Shown here piece by piece: positions 16,370 through 26,212 of a stretch of DNA of 64,000 bases. Location: assembly GCA_036677685.1 (NCBI GenBank), contig JAVBWA010000011.1:124001-188000 (forward strand), in the 5' to 3' direction. The notes beneath the pieces were generated by a model. It was not told the origin of the DNA. It did not search any database and was given only the letters and a program-made list of their open reading frames with translations. The first letter of the stretch is position 1. Each line of letters starts with the position of its first letter. The position numbers and the translations under genes were made by a program. Source of the stretch: JAQUBU01 sp036677685. GTDB taxonomy: Bacteria > Bacillota > Syntrophomonadia > Syntrophomonadales > Syntrophomonadaceae.

Positions 16370-18391
16370 TTATTCCTCGTTTTGATTATCCAGAAATTCC
16401 TGTACTTCACTGCTTTCCACGTCATTCTGAGCTTCTTTTATTGAAAGGCCGATCCGTTTTTCGGCGGAATCAATGCTTAATATCTTAACTTTAACATCTT
16501 CTCCGGCTTTTACTACATCATCCGGTTTTTCAACCCGGCGGTTGGCAAGCTGGGAAATATGCACCAGACCATCCACTCCTGGTTCAATTTCAACAAAAGC
16601 TCCGAAGGGAGCAATCCTCACCACGGTACCGTCGATAATATCGCCCTCTTGATATTTGTCCAATACTATCTCCCATGGACTCTTGAGCAGTTTTTTACGG
16701 CTGAGGGAAACTCTTTCCTTTTCCCGGTCAATGCCTAAAATGTAGATATCTATCTCCTCACCCTCAGTGAGTACATCCGAGGGATGAGCAATCCGATTGT
16801 GGGCTATTTCGGAAACATGCAAGAGGCCTTCATATCCACCCAGATCGATGAATGCACCGTAATCAACCAATCTTTTAATTTTGCCTTTACGAGTTTGACC
16901 TTCTTCAATCTCTTCCCAAAATTGTTTCTTCAATTTGGCTTTTTCTTCTGCTACCAGTTCTTTGCGCGAAAGCACAATCTGCGAACCCCGGCGTTTATTG
17001 CGGTTGAATTCAATTATCTTGAAGGATAGTGTCTGGTTAACATAATCGTCCAAGTTCTTTACATAACCGTCATCCACATGGGAAGCGGGCAGGAAAGCCA
17101 CTACCCCAACATCGACCAGTAAACCGCCTTTAACACTGCCGGTTACGGTGCCTTCAATAATTTTGCCTTCCTGGTAGCACTTTTCCAATTCATCCAGAAC
17201 CTTTTTACTCTCCACTTTCTTCTTGGAAAGCAGAATAGTTCCGTCATCATCCCATTTAAGGACCATTACCTCAATCTCATCACCCACTGCTACAAGTTCT
17301 TTGGCTGATGAGACATCTTTAACTGACATCTCGCGCAGGGGGACTATGCCTTCGGATTTGCCGCCCACATCCACCATTACTTCATCATCCAGTACCTGAA
17401 TAACTATTCCTTTAATTACATCTCCTTTATTTGGAGAAGCAAGATCAGCCATTTCAGCCTCCAGTTTGGCAAAGGATTCTTCATTTGCTGGAGTTTCCGC
17501 AGAGTTTACCTCCTGCTCCATCTTTTCCTGGTTCTCAACCAGGCCGTTGTTTTCATCGTACGCCGTCATCCTATCCAATACCTCCTTAATAATCCAGTCC
17601 GGGGTCGATGCTCCCGCCGTAATACCCACTCGGGAAATTCCTTTCAACCACTCCGGGTCAATTTCTGAAGCATTTTGCACTTGAAAGGTTTTCACCCCGG
17701 TACCAATGCACTCTTTACCGAGAGTGCGAGTATTTGAACTTTTTTTGTCGCCTATTACCAGCATCATATCAACGTCCCGGCATAATAAGCGGGCAGCTTC
17801 CTGACGCTTTTTAGTAGCCGGGCAAATCGTGTTGAAAACACGAGCTTCCGGATATTTTGCCAGTATGGCGGCGGTTACAGTCTGATAATCCTTCTGATCC
17901 TTGGTGGTTTGCGATACGATTCCCACCTTTGTTCCGAATTCTAAATCATTCAGATTATCAATACTGTTAACAACTATTGCTTTATCATCACACCAACCCA
18001 TTATACCCTGTACTTCGGGATGGCTAATATCGCCGAAAATCACAATTTCATAGTCTTCACCTCGTAAGCGGGCGACAATTTCATGAACCTTTTTTACCAG
18101 GGGACAAGTGGCATCCTTTATTTTTAATCCCTGTACAGCTGCCTGGTTCAAAATAAGTGGTGAAACCCCATGAGATCTGATAATTATTCCTGCATCAGAA
18201 TCTTCTATTTCTTCCAAGCTGTCGACAGGCTGCAAACCTTTGTGAACAAAGTGGTTTACTACATCGTCATTATGAACAAGAACTCCTAAACTATACCATT
18301 TGCCATCTTCACTCAATGAATCCTGGGCGATTTTTACTGCTCTTCTTACCCCCGCACAAAATCCAGCATTTTTAGCAAGCCAAGCCTGCAA
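16370..18391 (-). CDS. ispH: IspH (HMBPP reductase) fused to ribosomal protein S1
   Basis: One 673-residue polypeptide. Residues 1-280 are 4-hydroxy-3-methylbut-2-enyl diphosphate reductase, last step of the MEP pathway: cluster cysteines C12, C96 and C190, substrate histidines H40, H73 and H124, and catalytic E126 in SHPEVQG. Residues ~281-320 are an acidic linker. Four S1 RNA-binding domains follow at about 321-392, 408-476, 499-567 and 583-652, each with the GxxG.V....GAFV.....GL.H.S pattern in whole or part. This fusion is known from clostridia. It sits downstream of cmk and plsC on the same strand, the usual clostridial order. Confidence 0.96.
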   Translation of the reverse strand: MQAWLAKNAGFCAGVRRAVKIAQDSLSEDGKWYSLGVLVHNDDVVNHFVHKGLQPVDSLEEIEDSDAGIIIRSHGVSPLILNQAAVQGLKIKDATCPLVKKVHEIVARLRGEDYEIVIFGDISHPEVQGIMGWCDDKAIVVNSIDNLNDLEFGTKVGIVSQTTKDQKDYQTVTAAILAKYPEARVFNTICPATKKRQEAARLLCRDVDMMLVIGDKKSSNTRTLGKECIGTGVKTFQVQNASEIDPEWLKGISRVGITAGASTPDWIIKEVLDRMTAYDENNGLVENQEKMEQEVNSAETPANEESFAKLEAEMADLASPNKGDVIKGIVIQVLDDEVMVDVGGKSEGIVPLREMSVKDVSSAKELVAVGDEIEVMVLKWDDDGTILLSKKKVESKKVLDELEKCYQEGKIIEGTVTGSVKGGLLVDVGVVAFLPASHVDDGYVKNLDDYVNQTLSFKIIEFNRNKRRGSQIVLSRKELVAEEKAKLKKQFWEEIEEGQTRKGKIKRLVDYGAFIDLGGYEGLLHVSEIAHNRIAHPSDVLTEGEEIDIYILGIDREKERVSLSRKKLLKSPWEIVLDKYQEGDIIDGTVVRIAPFGAFVEIEPGVDGLVHISQLANRRVEKPDDVVKAGEDVKVKILSIDSAEKRIGLSIKEAQNDVESSEVQEFLDNQNEE

Positions 18392-18457
18392 AACTTACAC
18401 CCCACAAAATAATTTATTCCTTAAGCGGCTCGATAAATCCTTCTTTATTTTAATACT

Positions 18458-19051
18458 TTATTTTGATAAAAGAAGGTTTATTTCATCCATAATTCTGGTA
18501 CTAAACTCGTTTAAAGCCGCTGAATTGACCTTTTGCACCTCATTATCAGCCAGTCTGATAGGAGGGCCTACTCTTACCTGCAAAGGGTTCAGCCATCCCA
18601 CCGGCAGATTACGGTTGGTTCCTATACAGGCTACCGGCAAAACCGGAGCTCCGGATTTTATGGCTATCATAGCAACTCCGGCTTGCGCCTTCATCTCTTC
18701 TCCGGTCTTGTTCCTAACCCCTTCCGGGAATATACCTATAACCTGGTTTTCATCCAAAACCGCCAATGCAACTTTTATGGCGGCCCGATTTGTTTCTCCG
18801 CGCTTTACCGGAATAACTTCCAGATTCTTCATTAGAACTGCCATTAACGGGTTCTGAAACAACTCAACTTTACCCATATAATGTATGTGGCGTTTTAGAG
18901 CGATTGCTACCACAATAGGGTCCCAGTTGCTCAGGTGATTGGCAGCAATAATCACTGGTCCGCTTTCTGGTAGGTTATGTATTCCTTTTGTTTTCAAACC
19001 TAAAAGAAAAAAAATAAATCGGGCAATGGTTCGAAGTATAGAATATAACAT
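18458..19051 (-). CDS. plsC: 1-acyl-sn-glycerol-3-phosphate acyltransferase
   Basis: Membrane-bound acyltransferase forming phosphatidic acid from lysophosphatidic acid. The catalytic motif ANHLSNWDP (NHxxxxD) follows the N-terminal hydrophobic segment (ILRTIARFIFFLLGL), and the phosphate-binding FPEGVRN comes ~75 residues later. It has 197 residues, typical of the short clostridial form. The ATG begins on the base after the cmk stop, so translation is coupled. Confidence 0.92.
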   Translation of the reverse strand: MLYSILRTIARFIFFLLGLKTKGIHNLPESGPVIIAANHLSNWDPIVVAIALKRHIHYMGKVELFQNPLMAVLMKNLEVIPVKRGETNRAAIKVALAVLDENQVIGIFPEGVRNKTGEEMKAQAGVAMIAIKSGAPVLPVACIGTNRNLPVGWLNPLQVRVGPPIRLADNEVQKVNSAALNEFSTRIMDEINLLLSK

Positions 19052-19708
19052 CTAGTCCCCCTGTATAATAGACAGGATTTTTTGCAGGACTTGCTCAATG
19101 CTTAGATTGGTGGTATCAATTACAATTGAATCATCCAGTATCTTCAGTGCCCCGACTTCCCTTGCTGCATCATCTTTATCCCGTTGCAGCATATCTTTTT
19201 CGATTAATTCAGGAACAACGTTATATCCCTGCACTCTAAGTTCCTCAGTCCGCCGCCGGGCTCTTTCTTCCCTGTTGGCAGTCAAAAAAAACTTGTACTC
19301 GGCATCCGGCAGTACACATTCCCCAATATCGCGGCCATCCATGACCACGGAAACACTTCGCCCCATTTCCTGTTGCTGCTGAACCAAGATTTTACGCACT
19401 TCAGGATAGGAAGCTACTCTGGATACCGCTCCGCTTACCTGGGGAGATCGAATTTCCTCAGTAACATCAAGCTTGTCGCAAATTACTTTTTGTTTATCAG
19501 AATCACTTTGGAAATGAATACGGGTATTGCGGGCAAGTTCAAAAAGTGCTTGGGCATCCTCCAGGTCGATGCTATTTTGAAGGGCCTTCCAGGTAAGACT
19601 TCTATACATGGCGCCGGTATCAATATATATATACCCCAGTTTTTGGGATATTTCTTTGGCTAGCGTGCTTTTGCCAGCACCTGCCGGTCCATCAATCGCA
19701 ATCTTCAT
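19052..19708 (-). CDS. cmk: Cytidylate kinase
   Basis: Phosphorylates CMP and dCMP. Walker A is DGPAGAGKST near the N-terminus, followed by YIDTGAMYR (CMP pocket), VMDGRDIGECVLPDAEYKFFLTA and the lid ERARRR. It has 218 residues from the ATG at 19708, preceded by AGGTGG at 7 bases. It is first gene of the cmk-plsC-ispH/S1-fmdB run. The ~300-bp gap to aroA upstream holds a degenerate structured repeat. Confidence 0.94.
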   Translation of the reverse strand: MKIAIDGPAGAGKSTLAKEISQKLGYIYIDTGAMYRSLTWKALQNSIDLEDAQALFELARNTRIHFQSDSDKQKVICDKLDVTEEIRSPQVSGAVSRVASYPEVRKILVQQQQEMGRSVSVVMDGRDIGECVLPDAEYKFFLTANREERARRRTEELRVQGYNVVPELIEKDMLQRDKDDAAREVGALKILDDSIVIDTTNLSIEQVLQKILSIIQGD

Positions 19709-19820
19709 TATCAAACCACCTACACGTTATCTTTATTATTTTAGCATAACCCTCTGTTATGTAAAACTGTAAATGGTTTTTTAAGTGAGGTGCAAGGGGT
19801 GAGGGGTGAGTGGAAATTTT

Positions 19821-19924
19821 TTTAGCATCGAAAGAAACTTGGAGCAGTATCAACCCACCGCCTGTTTGCTTAATAGGAACCCGACCACCTAAAAAAGCGG
19901 GGGACATCTTTTTACCTCGTTATA
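19821..19924 (+). repeat. Structured intergenic repeat, copy 4 (degenerate)
   Basis: Shortened copy: the first hairpin is damaged (GAAACTTGGAGCAGTATC) and the CGCTGCAACGAGGCG block is missing, so the outer stem cannot form. The right half (CCGCCTGTTTGCTTAATAGG to CCTCGTTATA) is intact. It lies between cmk and aroA. Confidence 0.85.
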
Positions 19925-20008
19925 GATGTTAGCAAATAAGCAGGGAATTACGAATAATTAACATAAGAAGGGTAAGAGATCTCCTCCTCACCTCTTACCC
20001 TGAACGCC

Positions 20009-21298
20009 TCACCTAATAGTGATTTGCTCCAACAGGTCCCAGAAGGCGGGAAATGAAATATTAACCGCCTCGGCATTCTCAATGAGGGTTTCACCTTCGG
20101 CCAGTAATCCGGCAACCGCCAGGCTCATGGCAATTCGGTGATCTCCCCGGCTATCTACACAGGTTCCTTTGAGAGCATCCCTATTGCCGTGAATTATAAA
20201 CCCATCTTCAAGCTCGTCGATATCCACGCCCATTTTTCCCAATTCCGAACAAATCGCCGCTATCCGGTCGGTTTCCTTAACCCTCAATTCCTGTGCCCCG
20301 CTAACTTTGGATTCACCCTGGGCAGCCGCCATAGCCACCGCTATAACCGGCAATTCGTCTATTAATCGAGGAATTATTTGACCATCGATATTGCTTGCCT
20401 GCAAATCGGAACTGGCTACTACAATGTCTGCAACTGGCTCACCGCCTACAATCTTGGAGTTCTCCAGGCTAATCCGGGCTCCCATAGCCTGCAGGACTTC
20501 TATTATACCGGCGCGGCTGGGGTTTATACCTACATTTCTTATCATCAACTCGGAGTTTGGTGCCAGAGCCCCGGCTACCAGGAAAAAGGCCGCCGATGAA
20601 ATATCTCCGGGCACCACAAATTCCTGGGGTTCCAGTTCTCTTCCCGGCTTGAGTTTTACAAGTAAATCATCAGCTATAATGTCAGCTCCCATGGCAGCCA
20701 GCATTCTTTCACTATGATCCCGGGACTGCATGGGCTCTGTCAATACCGTTTCCGAACCGGCGCTTAACCCGGCCAGCAGCAGAGCCGATTTGACCTGGGC
20801 GCTGGCCACCGGAAGCTGATAATTTATACCCTGCAGCATCCGGCCCTGGATGGCCAACGGTGCATAATTGTTGTTTTGCCGCCCTGAAATAACCGCACCC
20901 ATAGACATTAAAGGACTTATAACTCTTTTCATCGGCCTCTGGTTCAGGGACTGGTCACCGCTTAAAACTGAGAAAAAAGGCCGGCCGCTTAACAAGCCGG
21001 TCAGTAAGCGCATGGTAGTTCCCGAATTTCCGCAATCGAGTACCCCGGCTGGTTCCAGCAGCCCGTTTAAACCCGGACCTTCCACAACCAGAACCTCATT
21101 CCGTCCTTCTATTTTGGCCCCCAACTGGCGCAAACAAGCACAAGATGAAAGGGTATCCTCAGCCGGCAGAAAATTTCTGACGATGCCTTCCCCTTTAGCC
21201 AGTGCGGAAAATATCACCGCGCGGTGGGATATTGATTTATCAGCCGCTACTGAGAATTCACCTTTCAGGTTAGTACAGGGTTTAATTGCCTTTTTCAT
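20009..21298 (-). CDS. aroA: 3-phosphoshikimate 1-carboxyvinyltransferase (EPSP synthase)
   Basis: Sixth step of the shikimate pathway. The N-terminal ADKSISHRA, the LDCGNSGTTMRLL motif, LPVASAQVKSALLLAG, and the C-terminal LRVKETDRI and GDHRIAMSLAVAG are all conserved. The NSGTTMRLLTGLL stretch without the Ala insertion and the overall pattern suggest a class II-like clostridial enzyme. The start ATG at 21298 has GGAGG 5 bases upstream, giving 429 residues; the longer frame overlaps tyrA and is not used. Only 10 bases separate it from tyrA. Confidence 0.95.
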   Translation of the reverse strand: MKKAIKPCTNLKGEFSVAADKSISHRAVIFSALAKGEGIVRNFLPAEDTLSSCACLRQLGAKIEGRNEVLVVEGPGLNGLLEPAGVLDCGNSGTTMRLLTGLLSGRPFFSVLSGDQSLNQRPMKRVISPLMSMGAVISGRQNNNYAPLAIQGRMLQGINYQLPVASAQVKSALLLAGLSAGSETVLTEPMQSRDHSERMLAAMGADIIADDLLVKLKPGRELEPQEFVVPGDISSAAFFLVAGALAPNSELMIRNVGINPSRAGIIEVLQAMGARISLENSKIVGGEPVADIVVASSDLQASNIDGQIIPRLIDELPVIAVAMAAAQGESKVSGAQELRVKETDRIAAICSELGKMGVDIDELEDGFIIHGNRDALKGTCVDSRGDHRIAMSLAVAGLLAEGETLIENAEAVNISFPAFWDLLEQITIR

Positions 21299-21308
21299 TC
21301 CGGCCTCC

Positions 21309-22388
21309 TTATCTTTCCCAGGCTTTAATGCCATGACCCTGCAGGGCTTTGACTGCCTGGCAGGCATCGTCTGATGACGGCACCCCCAAACGCAGTGTCC
21401 CTCCATCCCCTTCTCGAACGCGCAGGATCTCTATGTCCACTATATTGATGCCCTGGTTTCCTAGAATCTGCCCCAACTGACCAATTATTCCGGGTTGGTC
21501 AGGGACTATACAAACTATATCACAGAATTCGGGAATCAACCCCTTGCGCAAGCGGGGAATTTTGTCGCGAATTTCTTTGGCCTGGCCCAGCTCGTTCTGG
21601 ATAACACCATGGTTGTTTAACTGCAAAGCCATTTTTATTTTGTTCAAATTCTTGATTAAACTTTCAAGTTTGCTTAATACCTGTTCGCGATTGGAAAACA
21701 AAATATCTTCCCATAAATTAGGATCAGATGAAGCGATACGCGTTGTATCCCGAAAACCTCCAGCGGCCAGCATCAGACTGTTATCATCACCTTCGGTCAA
21801 TCCCACCAGAGCTACTGCTGCAAGGTGCGGTATATGGCTGATGGTAGCTACTATCTGGTCGTGCAAGCCCGCTTCCATAATTTTAATCCGCGCCCCGGTA
21901 AATGCCAGCAAATTCCGCAAGACCTGCAGCGCTGCCGGAGAAACCGTGGGAACGGGTGTTAAAACATACACTGCATTCTCAAACAAATAACGATCCGCAC
22001 CATAGATTCCCTTGGTTTCCGCCCCGGCCATGGGGTGCCCGCCAATAGCCCAAAGATCAGGAGGCAAACTCTCAAAAATCCGGCATACCTCCTGTTTGGT
22101 GCTGCCCACGTCGCTTATTATGGTACCGGCCCGCAAGTGAGGCTTGATATCCTCTATAATTTGCGGGTAAAAGCGTAAGGGAGTGCAGAGGAAGACGACA
22201 TCTGCCAAGCCGGTGCCCTCCTTCAGCCCAGCCGGACCATCTATAGCACCTATCTCCACTGCTTTGACCAGAGATTCCTGATCCCGGTCAAAGCCCATAA
22301 TTTTATTTACCATCGGTGATTCTTTTAAAGCCAGGCCTAAAGAACCGCCAATCAAGCCAACTCCGATTATAAATATATTTAATCCCAT
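21309..22388 (-). CDS. tyrA: Prephenate dehydrogenase with ACT domain
   Basis: NAD(P)-dependent step to 4-hydroxyphenylpyruvate for tyrosine. The dinucleotide loop is IIGVGLIGGSLGLAL at the N-terminus. GGHPMAGAE and ATISHIPHLAAVALVG carry the catalytic His residues. A C-terminal ACT domain (~residues 285-355, VCIVPDQPGIIGQLGQIL) implies amino-acid feedback. It has 359 residues. It is part of the aroF-aroF-tyrA-aroA run on the minus strand; the 219-base leader to aroF contains no T-box that I can recognise. Confidence 0.94.
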   Translation of the reverse strand: MGLNIFIIGVGLIGGSLGLALKESPMVNKIMGFDRDQESLVKAVEIGAIDGPAGLKEGTGLADVVFLCTPLRFYPQIIEDIKPHLRAGTIISDVGSTKQEVCRIFESLPPDLWAIGGHPMAGAETKGIYGADRYLFENAVYVLTPVPTVSPAALQVLRNLLAFTGARIKIMEAGLHDQIVATISHIPHLAAVALVGLTEGDDNSLMLAAGGFRDTTRIASSDPNLWEDILFSNREQVLSKLESLIKNLNKIKMALQLNNHGVIQNELGQAKEIRDKIPRLRKGLIPEFCDIVCIVPDQPGIIGQLGQILGNQGINIVDIEILRVREGDGGTLRLGVPSSDDACQAVKALQGHGIKAWER

Positions 22389-22607
22389 TACAAAATTCCC
22401 CTGTCTTAAACATTCTATGGGGTTTTACATGGTTCCATCTTTCAATCCATACTATAATATTCCATAAAAGCCCGGGCTTCTGGTTGATGAAGGATAAATT
22501 GTTTCTTTTCTACTAAATATTCCCAAAACTAAGGTAGCGCCATACACGCCGGTCTTTATCTCTTTTATTCCACTTTATAGTATGTCTTTATTTATGGGCT
22601 TCCCTGT

Positions 22608-23621
22608 CTAGTCAAGATTACCCAGTGCCGCTTTCATCGCCACAATTTTCTTGACCATGTTCCTGAAATTAGCCGGAGTAAGGGACTGCGGTCCATCTGA
22701 CCAGGCTTCGCTGGGGTTTTGGTGAACTTCCACCATTAATCCGTCGCATCCCGCTCCCACTGCAGCCAGAGCCATCGGCTCGACCAGTTTGGATTTTCCA
22801 GTGCCGTGACTCGGGTCCACGATTACTGGCAAATGGGTTAATTGTTTAATCAGCGGAACCGCACTGAGATCCAGGGTATTGCGGGTGTAGTTTTCAAATG
22901 TCCTGATTCCGCGTTCGCACATAATTACCTGCGGATTACCGCTGGAAATGATGTATTCTGCCGCCATAATCCACTCTTCGATAGTTGCCGAGGGACCTCT
23001 TTTTAATAACACCGGTTTGTTTATTTTGCCCAGTTCCCTTAATAGGAAAAAGTTCTGCATATTCCGTGCACCCACCTGCAAAAGGTCGGCATATTCAGCG
23101 ACCATTCCAATCAGACGGGTATCCATTATTTCGGTAACTACCGGCAAACCGGTAAGCTCGCGTGCTTCGGCCAGGATTTTCAAGCCTTCTTCTTCCAATC
23201 CTTGAAAAGAATATGGCGAGGTCCGGGGTTTGAAAGCCCCACCGCGCAGCATGGTAGCGCCTGCTGCTTTTACCTGCGAAGCTACTTCCAGAAATCTTTC
23301 CCGGCTTTCCACAGCGCAGGGCCCGGCAATTATCTGCACCTGCCCATCGCCTACTATGGTATTACCTACCGGGACCACCGTAGGGTGACTCTGAAATTCG
23401 CGGGAAGCCATTTTAAAAGGCTGCATTATAGGTACCACTTTCTCAACCCCAGACATGGTTTCAAACAATTCCATGATTGCCTGGGTGCGCTCTCCAACTG
23501 CACCCATTATGGTGCGCTCCACGCCCTGGGACAGGTGCACTTGAAAGCCCTTTTCCTTAAGCCTCTCACTTACCATCATCAGTTGTTCAGCCTCAACGTT
23601 CCTCTCCATTACAATAATCAT
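22608..23621 (-). CDS. aroF: DAHP synthase with N-terminal regulatory domain
   Basis: First step of the shikimate pathway, AroA-I-beta class. Residues ~1-70 form the ferredoxin-like regulatory domain (MIIVMERNVEAEQ...GFQVHLSQG...IMGAVGE). The (beta/alpha)8 barrel follows with IAGPCAVES, GGAFKPRTSPYSFQG, VGARNMQN, LLKRG, CERGIRTFE and DPSHGTGKS. It has 337 residues, as in the Thermotoga-type enzyme that is feedback-inhibited through this domain. A shorter paralog lacking the domain lies 207 bases upstream. Confidence 0.94.
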   Translation of the reverse strand: MIIVMERNVEAEQLMMVSERLKEKGFQVHLSQGVERTIMGAVGERTQAIMELFETMSGVEKVVPIMQPFKMASREFQSHPTVVPVGNTIVGDGQVQIIAGPCAVESRERFLEVASQVKAAGATMLRGGAFKPRTSPYSFQGLEEEGLKILAEARELTGLPVVTEIMDTRLIGMVAEYADLLQVGARNMQNFFLLRELGKINKPVLLKRGPSATIEEWIMAAEYIISSGNPQVIMCERGIRTFENYTRNTLDLSAVPLIKQLTHLPVIVDPSHGTGKSKLVEPMALAAVGAGCDGLMVEVHQNPSEAWSDGPQSLTPANFRNMVKKIVAMKAALGNLD

Positions 23622-23828
23622 CTTTTTTCCTCCCTCTTTGGTAAAGGGTGAGAATAGAAAAAGCCATCAGTGAGCAGTACAGAAAGTCACCAATGGCATA
23701 GTTCGCCAATTGCTACTATTTCCCACCATACTACCATACTACATTTTTTTAAGTTACCATCCTACATGTTTAAGAATAAACGAAACTTAGCAAAAAGGCA
23801 ATTCAATCTTGCGGGTATTTTCTGGTTT

Positions 23829-24662
23829 TTAATTGCTTGAATGATTTTGCAAATCGGCAATATCCATGACTTGCCTGTACATAAGCGAAAAATTCTGAGG
23901 AGTGAGTGATTGTTTCCCATCCGACAGGGCCTTATCAGGGTCCTGATGAACTTCAACCATAACCCCATCGGCACCGGCCGCTATCGCTGCCCGGGCTACC
24001 GGAGTTACCATCTGCCACCGGCCAGTGGCGTGACTGGGATCTACAATTACCGGTAAATGCGAAAGCTGTTTGACCAGGGCTACTGCCGCTATATCAACGG
24101 TATTGCGCATATAGGGTTCAAATGTCCTGATCCCCCGTTCGCAAAGTATTACCTGTTGATTGCCGCCGTTTAAAAGGTATTCAGCAGCCAGCAGCCATTC
24201 CTCAATGGTAGCGGACAAACCCCTTTTAAGCAGAATTGGCTTATTAAGCCTGGACAATTCCTGCAGAAGTGAATAGTTCTGCATATTCCGGCTGCCCACC
24301 TGTAATATATCGATATGCTCATATAGAAAATCCAGATCTCTAACGTCCATTATTTCGCTCACTAACGGAAGGCCGGTTAGTTTCCGGGCTTCTCCCATAA
24401 TCCCCAGGCCTTCGCGGCCCAGCCCTTTGAAGGAATACGGCGAAGTACGGGGTTTGAATAAACCGCCCCTTAAAGCATGAGCTCCGGCATTCTTTAAAAA
24501 GCTGGCAATACTCAAATATCCGTCCCGGTCCTCAACCGCACAGGGTCCGGCAATTATGGTGCAATGCCCCTGCCCGATCAGCAGTGGTTTTGAATTAGTA
24601 TTTATCTCAATTACCGTGTCATTTTTCCGGTATTCTCTGGAGCTTAGATGAAAGCCTTTCAT
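23829..24662 (-). CDS. DAHP synthase, short form without regulatory domain
   Basis: Paralog of the neighbouring aroF reduced to the barrel. The motifs IAGPCAVED, GGLFKPRTSPYSFKG, VGSRNMQN, CERGIRTFEP and DPSHATGRW are all kept, so it should be active. With only ~30 residues before the barrel core it lacks the ferredoxin-like domain and would escape that feedback. It has 277 residues. Tandem regulated and unregulated copies could separate tyrosine-sensitive and constitutive flux; that is inference. A KDO8P synthase is less likely given the matches to aroF. Confidence 0.9.
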   Translation of the reverse strand: MKGFHLSSREYRKNDTVIEINTNSKPLLIGQGHCTIIAGPCAVEDRDGYLSIASFLKNAGAHALRGGLFKPRTSPYSFKGLGREGLGIMGEARKLTGLPLVSEIMDVRDLDFLYEHIDILQVGSRNMQNYSLLQELSRLNKPILLKRGLSATIEEWLLAAEYLLNGGNQQVILCERGIRTFEPYMRNTVDIAAVALVKQLSHLPVIVDPSHATGRWQMVTPVARAAIAAGADGVMVEVHQDPDKALSDGKQSLTPQNFSLMYRQVMDIADLQNHSSN

Positions 24663-24794
24663 GCGCTGTCCTTTCCCGCGAAAAAGTTGTTTTGCTTGAG
24701 CCGCAAATAAACCGATGCTTGTTCAAGTCAGTACTATTATAATGCAAATTTTCCAGGCTTCAAACTAATATCGCTTTTAACCTAGTACCCTTTC

Positions 24795-24964
24795 AATCTT
24801 AATAATGTATATTGTTTGTCGAGTAAAATTCATACAGGACAAGGTGGAGGCATGAGTAATACTGGACGTATTGCGATTGACGACAACGCAGTCATCCATG
24901 AATTTTACCCACAAGAAGATATAGAATTAGGGTTGACAGGGTACTAGCTCCAGAAACGCAAAAA
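24795..24964 (+). repeat. Inverted-arm element, copy 2
   Basis: Near-identical partner of 13785-13957. Over the ~100-base core it differs at only a few positions; ATACAGGACAAGGTGG replaces ATGCAGGACAAGGCGG. The right end overlaps the last codons and supplies the TAG stop of the minus-strand permease gene ending at 24944. Confidence 0.8.
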
Positions 24965-26212
24965 CATATATATGGTTGATAATACAATGGATAAAAGCAT
25001 TAAAGGGAAGCCAACTTTTAGAAAGTCGACAAAGCTGATGGGAGTTCCATATCTTTCAGCTATTCCCGCTACTATAACATTAGCCGAGGCTCCGATCAGG
25101 GTGCCATTGCCGCCCAGGCAGGCTCCCAGGGCTAAGGCCCACCACACCGAATCCATCGTCATTCCGGAAATCTGTCCCATGGTTTGCAGCAGCGGAATCA
25201 TAGTAGCCACAAAGGGTATATTATCCACAAAAGCGGAAGCAATCGCTGATAACCACATTACCAGCATCCCGGTCTGCACAACATTGCCATTGGTAATTAC
25301 TAATGCCTTGCGGGCAATCAATTCAATAACTCCGGTTTCCACCAGCCCGCCCACCAGTACAAACAGTCCGGCAAAAAAGAATATGGTTGGCCATTCAATA
25401 TTCAACAGGACTTCTTCGGGATGTTCATTGCTGATTAACATTAACAGGGCTGCTCCGAGCAGAGCGATGGTGGCAGATTCCAGATGAAGGGTTTGATGAA
25501 GCAAAAATCCTGCCATAGTCAAACTTATAACCAATATCGAGCGTTTCAGCAATATCCAGTCCTTGATAAATTCCTTCTCATTCAGGTTCAGCAGGGTTTG
25601 GATATGCTCCTCATTAGTATCCAACTGTTTCCGGAAAAGGAATACCATTATAGCTATAGTGATAAGCAGGATAATTACAACCGGCAGGGCAAGGTTACTT
25701 ATAAAGTCCATGAAACCCAGGCCGGTTGCACTGCCAATCATTATATTGGGCGGATCGCCGATCAGGGTGGCAGTTCCACCAATATTAGAAGCAATTATTT
25801 CGGTAAATAAAAACGGCAGGGGGGAAATATCCAAACGATCGGTGATCGCAAAAGTTACCGGCACAATGAGCAATACCGTTGTAACATTGTCCAGCAAAGC
25901 TGAAGCAACAGCCGTCACTAGAGCCAACGCAGCCAAAATAGCCAGCGGCTGCCCGCCGGTAATTTTAGCGGATTTTATGGCTAGATATTCAAAAGCTCCG
26001 CTTTGCCGGGTAATTCCCACAATAATCATCATGCCAACAAGCAAACCAATTGTGTTGAAATCAATAGCTTCAATAGCTTTCTCCTGGCTGATCACCCCCA
26101 GTGCAATTATCAGGGTGCCGCCGGCTAGAGCAATAATAGTTCGATGAATCTTCTCGCTAATAATAAAAGCATATACCAGCAGGAATATTGCTATGGAAAG
26201 CCAAAAATACAT
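24944..26212 (-). CDS. ArsB/NhaD-type ion transporter
   Basis: Integral membrane protein of 422 residues with about 11-12 hydrophobic segments and an internal duplication, typical of the ArsB/NhaD/P-protein ion transporter superfamily. Diagnostic stretches are SALLDNVTTVLLIVPV in the first half and SAFVDNIPFVATMIPL in the second, plus ATLIGDPPNIMIGSA and GTLIGASANVIVAG. The substrate (Na+, arsenite, dicarboxylate or other anion) cannot be fixed from sequence; the DN motifs and NIGGTATLIGDPPN are shared by Na+/H+ antiporters and ArsB. Its C-terminal codons lie in the right end of the inverted-arm element. Confidence 0.85.
   Translation of the reverse strand: MYFWLSIAIFLLVYAFIISEKIHRTIIALAGGTLIIALGVISQEKAIEAIDFNTIGLLVGMMIIVGITRQSGAFEYLAIKSAKITGGQPLAILAALALVTAVASALLDNVTTVLLIVPVTFAITDRLDISPLPFLFTEIIASNIGGTATLIGDPPNIMIGSATGLGFMDFISNLALPVVIILLITIAIMVFLFRKQLDTNEEHIQTLLNLNEKEFIKDWILLKRSILVISLTMAGFLLHQTLHLESATIALLGAALLMLISNEHPEEVLLNIEWPTIFFFAGLFVLVGGLVETGVIELIARKALVITNGNVVQTGMLVMWLSAIASAFVDNIPFVATMIPLLQTMGQISGMTMDSVWWALALGACLGGNGTLIGASANVIVAGIAERYGTPISFVDFLKVGFPLMLLSIVLSTIYMFLRFWS

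Noticed and set aside
20391..20717. Long frames opposite aroA, tyrA, ispH and others
   Set aside because: Antisense shadows of well-supported genes caused by codon bias.
22389..22607. Possible T-box leader before tyrA
   Set aside because: No T-box core sequence or specifier arrangement could be found.
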